Origin: JACDBD01 sp050743385
Lineage (GTDB): Bacteria > Actinomycetota > Acidimicrobiia > IMCC26256 > JACDBD01
Direction of reading: 5' to 3'
Assembly (NCBI GenBank): GCA_050743385.1
Contig: JBOGFJ010000147.1
Span: 1-26,929, forward strand
Length of the DNA: 26,929 nt
The notes below the pieces were generated by a model. The model saw nothing but the letters and a program-made list of their open reading frames with translations. It had not been told where the DNA came from and made no database searches. This document shows positions 22,431 to 26,929 of this stretch, piece by piece (the first letter of the stretch is position 1; each line of letters opens with the position of its first letter). Made by a program: the position numbers and the translations under genes.

Positions 22431-22438
22431 TCACCGGC

Positions 22439-23116
22439 GTGACGACGCGGGGCGGCCGGCAGCGGCTCCCGCGGCCGCCGACCGCGCGGGCAGGCGTGCC
22501 GCCGCCGTGGGCACACCTGCCGGTCGAGGCCCGTCGTTTCACGCTCGCGGAGGTGCGGGAACGTTGCGCCCTGCTCGCGCCGCCCCGTCCAGCCCAGCTG
22601 GTCGTGCCCGGGAGCCGGGCCGCGGCCGTGCTCATGGCCATGTTCGAGGAGGCCGGGGAAGCCCGCGTCGTGCTCACCAAGCGGCCCGACCACATGCCGT
22701 CACACCGGGGCGAGATCGCCTTCCCGGGCGGGACGGTGCAGCCCGACGTCGACATGACCGTGCTCGACGCCGCCCTGCGCGAAGCCGAAGAGGAGATCGC
22801 CCTGCCCAGGGCCGCGGTCGAGGTGGTGGGGGAGCTCGACGGCATCTCGACCGTCGCCTCCCGCTTCACGATCACGCCCTTCGTCGGCCTGCTGGCCGCG
22901 CGGCCCGCCCTCGTACCCGATCCGCGGGAGGTGGCGACGATCCTCGACGTCGCCCTCTCCGAGCTCCTCGACGACGGCGTGTACCGCGAGGAGCGCTGGG
23001 ACGTCGGCCTTCCCGACCGGGCCATCCACTTCTTCGAGCTCCCGGGCGAGACCGTCTGGGGCGCCACCGCCCGGATGCTCACGTCGTTCCTGGAGCACCT
23101 CACCGCCGGTCGGTGA
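22439..23116 (+). CDS. NUDIX hydrolase, CoA pyrophosphatase type
   Basis: 225 aa from the GTG at 22439, placed by a -10 box 8 nt upstream. The CoA pyrophosphatase (NudL / UPF0035) signature is present: VVLTKRPDHMPSHRGEIAFP (77-96), followed by GG at 97-98. The Nudix box helix reads AALREAEEEIAL (111-122), with E115, E118 and E119 as metal ligands; the usual Gly after EEx is Ala121. These enzymes cleave CoA and its derivatives to 3',5'-ADP and acyl-phosphopantetheine. That fits the divergent acyl-CoA synthetase, which consumes CoA, though the pairing may be chance. The first 25 residues are basic and proline-rich and look disordered. Confidence 0.88.
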   Translation: MTTRGGRQRLPRPPTARAGVPPPWAHLPVEARRFTLAEVRERCALLAPPRPAQLVVPGSRAAAVLMAMFEEAGEARVVLTKRPDHMPSHRGEIAFPGGTVQPDVDMTVLDAALREAEEEIALPRAAVEVVGELDGISTVASRFTITPFVGLLAARPALVPDPREVATILDVALSELLDDGVYREERWDVGLPDRAIHFFELPGETVWGATARMLTSFLEHLTAGR

Positions 23117-23132
23117 CGCGACGGAACCACGC

Positions 23133-23151
23133 GGGGCTCCGGGGAGGCCCC
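23133..23151 (+). terminator. weak GC-rich hairpin after the NUDIX gene
   Basis: GGGGCTCC (23133-23140) and GGAGGCCCC (23143-23151) pair with one bulge, 17 nt after the stop codon. There is no U-run. The rest of the 178-nt gap up to guaB3 shows nothing else except the -10 box at 23252. Confidence 0.35.
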
Positions 23152-23251
23152 CCCATCGCTCGAGAAGCCCACTCGCTCTTCGGCTACCCCCCTGCGCCCC
23201 GCCCGTCGGAGGGCCCGAAACCGACTCCGTAGGGGCCGCGCAAACGAGCGG

Positions 23252-23257
23252 TATCCT
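23252..23257 (+). promoter_or_regulatory. -10 box TATCCT of guaB3
   Basis: GGTATCCTGG has the same core as the centre of the leader palindromes, but here it is not flanked by a long inverted repeat. It would start a transcript near 23264, about 30 nt before the GTG at 23295, and may drive guaB3, the GNAT gene, guaA and perhaps the aldolase gene. Confidence 0.45.
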
Positions 23258-23294
23258 GGGCGATCCAGCGGTGCGGAGACCGGACGGAGGGGCC

Positions 23295-24455
23295 GTGGAG
23301 ATCGAGATCGGGATCGGCAAGTCGGGGCGACGGGCGTACGGCTTCGACGACATCGCGATCGTGCCCAGTCGCCGAACGCGTGATCCCGAGGACGTCGACA
23401 TCTCCTGGGAAGTCGATGCGTACCGCTTCGAGCTGCCGCTCGTGGCGGCGGCGATGGACGGCGTCACCTCGCCGGCCACGGCCATCGAGGTGGGCGAGCT
23501 CGGCGGTCTCGCCTGCTTGAACCTCGAGGGGCTCTGGACCCGCTACGACGACGTCGAGGCCGTGTTCGAGGAGGTCGCGGCGCTGCCGGCCGAGAAGGCC
23601 ACTCGCCGCATGCAGGAGCTCTACGCCGAGCCGATCAAGGACGAGCTCATCGGCAAGCGCATCGCCGAGATCAAGGGCGCCGGCGTGGTCGCCGCCGGGT
23701 CGCTCACCCCGCAACGGGTCGAGCGCTACTCGAAGTTGGTCGTCGAAGCCGACCTCGACGTGCTCGTGATCCAGGGCACGGTCGTGTCGGCCGAGCACGT
23801 GTCGAAGTCGACCGAGCCGCTCAACCTCAAGAAGTTCATCCGCGAGTTCGACATGCCCGTGATCGTCGGCGGGTGCTCGTCGTACTCGACCGCGCTCCAC
23901 CTCATGCGCACGGGTGCGGTCGGCATCCTCGTGGGTGTCGGCCCCGGTCACGCGTGCACGAGCCGGGCCGTCCTCGGGATCGGCGTGCCGCAGGCCACCG
24001 CGATCGCCGACGCCGCCGGCGCCCGTATTCGCCACCTCGACGAGACGGGTGTCTACGTGCATGTCATCGCCGACGGTGGCATGCGCACCGGCGGCGACGT
24101 CGCCAAGGCCATCGCCTGTGGGGCCGATTCGGTCATGATCGGATCGCCGCTCGCCGGCGCGTACGAGGCGCCGGGGCGCGGCTACCACTGGGGCATGGCC
24201 ACCTTCCATCCCACGCTGCCGCGGGGCGCGCGCGTGCACGTCGGGCAGAAGGCGACGCTGCGCGAGATCCTCGTCGGCCCCGCGCACGAGAACGACGGCA
24301 CGCTCAACCTCTTCGGCGCGCTGCGCACGTCGATGGCCACCACGGGCTATGCCACCGTCAAGGAGTTTCAGAAGGCGGAGGTGATGGTGGCGCCCGCGCT
24401 GCTCACCGAGGGCAAGTCCCTCCAACGGTCCCAGGGCATCGGGATGGGCCGCTGA
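23295..24455 (+). CDS. guaB3: GuaB3-family IMP dehydrogenase-related protein
   Basis: 386 aa from the GTG at 23295, behind GGAGGGG; an in-frame GTG at 23271 is possible, but the family N-terminus (xEIGxGxxxRRxY) fits 23295. The protein has the IMPDH barrel but no CBS pair. VPSRRTRDPEDVDISWEVDA (23-42) and DAYRFELPLVAA are GuaB3 hallmarks. GVGPGHACTSRAVLGIGVPQ (214-233) is the active-site loop and keeps the IMPDH catalytic cysteine at C221. IADGGMRTGGD (258-268) and MIGSPLAG (281-288) bind the IMP phosphate. The M. tuberculosis GuaB3, as I recall it, lacks this cysteine, whereas cyanobacterial GuaB3 is an active IMPDH. Co-location with guaA supports a role in IMP to XMP conversion. Confidence 0.9.
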   Translation: MEIEIGIGKSGRRAYGFDDIAIVPSRRTRDPEDVDISWEVDAYRFELPLVAAAMDGVTSPATAIEVGELGGLACLNLEGLWTRYDDVEAVFEEVAALPAEKATRRMQELYAEPIKDELIGKRIAEIKGAGVVAAGSLTPQRVERYSKLVVEADLDVLVIQGTVVSAEHVSKSTEPLNLKKFIREFDMPVIVGGCSSYSTALHLMRTGAVGILVGVGPGHACTSRAVLGIGVPQATAIADAAGARIRHLDETGVYVHVIADGGMRTGGDVAKAIACGADSVMIGSPLAGAYEAPGRGYHWGMATFHPTLPRGARVHVGQKATLREILVGPAHENDGTLNLFGALRTSMATTGYATVKEFQKAEVMVAPALLTEGKSLQRSQGIGMGR

Positions 24456-24459
24456 GCCG

Positions 24460-25053
24460 GTGTCAGTCGACGTCGCGCCGCTGAAGCCCGAGGAGCGCGA
24501 TACGGCCGTGGGCGTCCTCGCCCGCGGCATGCGCGACAACCCGCTCCACGTCGCCGCGTTCGGCGACGATCCCGAGCGCCGCGTTGCGCAGCTCGCCGGG
24601 ATGTTCCAGATGGTCCTGACCACGCAGCCCGACGCGCTGCGCGCCGACGAGGCCGGCACAATCGTGGGTACCTGCGGGCTCGGGAGCGGCGAGCCGTGTG
24701 CGTTCGCCGGTTTCGCCGAGACTCCGCGCGACCAGTTCCCGCCGATGAGCGATGACCCCGCCGCGGTCGATCGACTGTACGAGTGGCTTACGACGTGGGC
24801 AGCTCGCGACCCCGAGGAGCGTCACCTGCATCTGGGCCCGATCGCGGCCGACGCGGGTCGGCAGGGGCAGGGCATCGGCACCGCGATGATGAAGGCGTTC
24901 TGCGCGCGCGCCGATCGCGATGGCGAGCTCGCGTACCTCGAGACCGACAAGTCCGAGAACGTGGGCTTCTACGAGAAGTTCGGCTTCGAGACCGTGGGTG
25001 AGGCGCCGGTCATCGGAGTCACGAACTGGTTCATGCGCCGCGCGCCGCGGTGA
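24460..25053 (+). CDS. GNAT family N-acetyltransferase
   Basis: 197 aa from a GTG at 24460, 4 nt after guaB3. The fold is a GNAT domain: VAPLKPEERDTAVGVLARGM (5-24) is the first strand and helix. After a variable middle with a methionine-rich helix (GMFQMVLTTQP), HLHLGPIAADAGRQGQGIGT (about 122-141) gives the core strand and the acetyl-CoA pyrophosphate loop (R/Q-x-x-G-x-G/A). AYLETDKSENVGFYEKFGFE is the C-terminal signature (N-x-x-F-Y-x-x-x-G-F). The substrate is unknown. Its stop overlaps the guaA start by 4 nt (GTGA), so it is translationally coupled to guaA, which is a curious place for such a gene. Confidence 0.88.
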   Translation: MSVDVAPLKPEERDTAVGVLARGMRDNPLHVAAFGDDPERRVAQLAGMFQMVLTTQPDALRADEAGTIVGTCGLGSGEPCAFAGFAETPRDQFPPMSDDPAAVDRLYEWLTTWAARDPEERHLHLGPIAADAGRQGQGIGTAMMKAFCARADRDGELAYLETDKSENVGFYEKFGFETVGEAPVIGVTNWFMRRAPR

Positions 25054-26594
25054 ACACCGACCCGTTCGACACCGTGCTCGTCGTCGACTTCGGGGCGCAG
25101 TACGCGCAGCTGATCGCCCGGCGCGTGCGCGAGGCGCACGTGTACTCCGAGATCGTCCCCCGCACGATGCCCGTGAGCGACATGCTGGCCCGCCGGCCGA
25201 AGGGAATCATCTTCTCGGGCGGGCCCGCGTCGGTCCACGTCGAGAACGCTCCCTCGATCGATCCCGCGGTCTACGACGCCGGCGTGCCCGTCCTCGGCAT
25301 CTGCTACGGCGCCCAGCTCGTCGCCCAACAGCTCGGGGGCGAGGTGCGCCGCACGGGCACCGGCGAGTACGGCCGCACGCCGCTGTCGCTCAGCGGCGCG
25401 GAATCGCTGCTGTTCAGCGACCTGCCCGTCGAGCAGCAGGTGTGGATGAGCCATGGCGACTCGATCGTCGCGCCGCCTCCGGGCTTCGCCGTCACCGCGA
25501 CGACCCCGGGTACGCCGGTCGCCGCGCTCGAGGATCGCGAGCGCGCGGTGTTCGGCGTGCAGTTCCACCCCGAGGTGGTGCACACCGAGCGCGGGCAGGA
25601 GATCCTCAAGTCGTTCCTCTACGACGTCTGCGCCTGTCGGCCCGGCTGGACGAAGGTCTCGATCATCGAGCAGGCCGTGGCCGAGGTGCAGGCTGCCGTC
25701 GGCTCCGAGCGGGTGCTGTGCGGGCTCTCGGGGGGCGTCGATTCCGCGGTGGCGGCGGCGCTGGTGCACAAGGCGGTGGGCGACCAGCTCACATGCGTGT
25801 TCGTCGACACCGGGTTGCTACGGCTGGCGGAGGCCGACCAGGTGGAGGAGACCTTCCGGCGCCAGTTCCAAGTCGATCTCGTGCACGTGAAGGCAGCCGA
25901 CCGCTTCCTCGACGCGCTCGACGACGTGATCGACCCGGAGCGCAAGCGCAAGGCAATCGGCGAGACGTTCATCCGGGTGTTCGAGGAGGTCGCGCGCGAT
26001 CACAGCGACGCTCGTTTCCTCGTGCAGGGCACGCTCTATCCCGACATCATCGAATCGGGCACGGCCGACGCTGCCGTGATCAAGTCGCACCACAACGTCG
26101 GCGGCCTGCCCGACGAGATGGACTTCGAGCTCGTCGAGCCGTTGCGCAACCTGTTCAAGGACGAGGTCCGGGCCATTGGCGAGGAGCTCGGCCTCCCGGA
26201 GGAGATCGTGTGGCGCCAGCCGTTCCCGGGGCCCGGCCTCGCGGTACGCATCGTCGGCACGATCACGCCGGAGCGCCTCGAGGTGCTACGGCGGGCCGAC
26301 GCCGTCGTCGTGGAGGAGATCAAGCGGGCCGGCCTGTACCGTGAGCTCTGGCAGAGCTTCGCCGTCCTGCCCGCCGTCCGCACTGTGGGAGTGATGGGCG
26401 ACGACCGCACGTACGAGTACCCCATCGTGATCCGAGCCGTGACCTCCGACGACGCCATGACGGCCGACTGGGCCCGACTGCCGTACGACGTCCTCGAGCG
26501 GATCTCGTCGCGCTTGATCAACGAGGTCCCCGGGGTGAATCGTGTTGCCTACGACGTGACCAGCAAGCCACCTGGCACCATCGAATGGGAGTGA
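25050..26594 (+). CDS. guaA: GMP synthase (glutamine-hydrolysing)
   Basis: 514 aa, standard length, from the GTG at 25050. It aminates XMP to GMP. The class I glutaminase domain (about 8-195) has the triad C85 in GICYGAQL (83-90), H173 and E175 in FHPEV (172-176). The ATP pyrophosphatase domain starts with the PP-loop SGGVDS at 227-232. The XMP-binding and dimerisation domain at the C-terminus has GTLYPDIIES, KSHHNVGGLP, FPGPGLAVRI and ends INEVPGVNRVAYDVTSKPPG followed by TIEWE, the universal GuaA terminus. Together with the upstream guaB3 it covers the two steps from IMP to GMP. No defects are visible. Confidence 0.97.
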   Translation: MNTDPFDTVLVVDFGAQYAQLIARRVREAHVYSEIVPRTMPVSDMLARRPKGIIFSGGPASVHVENAPSIDPAVYDAGVPVLGICYGAQLVAQQLGGEVRRTGTGEYGRTPLSLSGAESLLFSDLPVEQQVWMSHGDSIVAPPPGFAVTATTPGTPVAALEDRERAVFGVQFHPEVVHTERGQEILKSFLYDVCACRPGWTKVSIIEQAVAEVQAAVGSERVLCGLSGGVDSAVAAALVHKAVGDQLTCVFVDTGLLRLAEADQVEETFRRQFQVDLVHVKAADRFLDALDDVIDPERKRKAIGETFIRVFEEVARDHSDARFLVQGTLYPDIIESGTADAAVIKSHHNVGGLPDEMDFELVEPLRNLFKDEVRAIGEELGLPEEIVWRQPFPGPGLAVRIVGTITPERLEVLRRADAVVVEEIKRAGLYRELWQSFAVLPAVRTVGVMGDDRTYEYPIVIRAVTSDDAMTADWARLPYDVLERISSRLINEVPGVNRVAYDVTSKPPGTIEWE

Positions 26595-26599
26595 GCACT

Positions 26600-26929
26600 G
26601 TGAGCATCGACATCAACGGCCTCAACAAGATCGCCCGTGCCATCGTCGCTCCGGGCAAGGGCATCCTCGCAGCCGACGAGAGCAGCGGCACGATCAAGAA
26701 GCGCTTCGACTCCATCGGCGTCGAGTCGACCGAGGAGAATCGCCGCGACTACCGGGAGATGCTGTTCCGGGCCGACGTCGCCGACGAGATCAGCGGCGTG
26801 ATCCTCTACGACGAGACCATCCGCCAGAAGGCGGCGGTCGATGGTACGCCGCTCGTGGAGCTGCTCGAGAAGCAGGGGATCATCCCCGGCATCAAGGTCG
26901 ACAACGGCGCCAAGCCGCTGGCCCTCGCG
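26600..26929 (+). CDS. class I fructose-bisphosphate aldolase, N-terminal part (runs off the window)
   Basis: 110 codons are visible from the GTG at 26600, preceded by GGGAG (26587-26591) at 8 nt. A second in-frame GTG at 26591 overlaps the guaA stop. The protein reads KIARAIVAPGKGILAADESS and RRDYREMLFRADVADEISGV, then DNGAKPLA at the edge, all hallmarks of the eukaryote-type class I aldolase that cleaves fructose-1,6-bisphosphate through a Schiff base. ADES contains the aspartate of the active site; the Schiff-base lysine lies beyond the window. It follows guaA by 5 nt and may be its last operon member. Class I aldolase in place of class II is uncommon but known in actinobacteria. Confidence 0.9.
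   Translation, partial: MSIDINGLNKIARAIVAPGKGILAADESSGTIKKRFDSIGVESTEENRRDYREMLFRADVADEISGVILYDETIRQKAAVDGTPLVELLEKQGIIPGIKVDNGAKPLALA

Noticed and set aside
22384..23172. 263-residue N-terminal extension of the acyl-CoA synthetase
   Set aside because: It is antisense to the NUDIX gene; the GTG at 22383 has a Shine-Dalgarno and gives the family N-terminus.
23117..23294. Possible tRNA or small gene in the gap before guaB3
   Set aside because: No T-loop consensus or cloverleaf on either strand, and no short frame with a credible start and ribosome site.
1..26929. Mobile elements, phage genes, CRISPR or defence systems
   Set aside because: None seen. All long genes are housekeeping or metabolic families, and composition is even throughout.

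Overview
The window is a gene-dense, very GC-rich bacterial chromosome segment with frequent GTG starts and one TTG start. It looks like an actinobacterium. The order rpoA-rplQ-truA ... rplM-rpsI-glmM-glmS ... nnr ... alr ... tsaE-tsaB-rimI-tsaD-groES ... guaB3 follows, from memory, the order in Mycobacterium tuberculosis and relatives. The unusual GlmS, the groES without groEL and the acyl-CoA synthetase next door make me think of a deep-branching class such as Acidimicrobiia; that placement is inference. I see no mobile element, phage gene, CRISPR array, tRNA or rRNA.

Layout. 1-2194: end of the ribosomal alpha operon (rpsD tail, rpoA, rplQ) and truA. 2195-6437: a lineage-specific block with a small minus-strand lipoprotein, a ferritin-VIT1 iron/manganese exporter-like protein, and a minus-strand pair of threonine ammonia-lyase and an alkaline-phosphatase-fold phosphodiesterase whose motifs appear circularly permuted. 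6438-12712: rplM, rpsI, glmM, an oversized glmS (1149 aa) behind a structured leader, and acpS. 12732-16755: nnr (NAD(P)HX repair), a CBS-pair protein, alanine racemase and a P1-family peptidase. 16798-20269: type 4 uracil-DNA glycosylase and the tRNA t6A genes tsaE, tsaB and tsaD with rimI. 20357-20738: CIRCE-controlled groES. 20758-23116: divergent acyl-CoA synthetase and NUDIX CoA pyrophosphatase. 23295-26929: guaB3, a GNAT acetyltransferase, guaA, and the start of a class I fructose-bisphosphate aldolase.

The genes serve core growth: transcription and translation, tRNA modification, UDP-GlcNAc and D-alanine supply for peptidoglycan, acyl-carrier activation, and the last steps of GMP synthesis.

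The most interesting non-coding signal is a family of leader elements. A 69-bp block is repeated with 5 mismatches in front of the CBS-protein gene and rimI, ending at the start codon. Each copy carries a GC-rich palindrome with a TAT or TAC centre. A third palindrome with a different stem but the same centre precedes the ferritin-VIT1 gene, and the glmS leader shares both flanks. Several genes also seem to be leaderless, with a TAnnnT -10 box 7-10 nt before the start codon.
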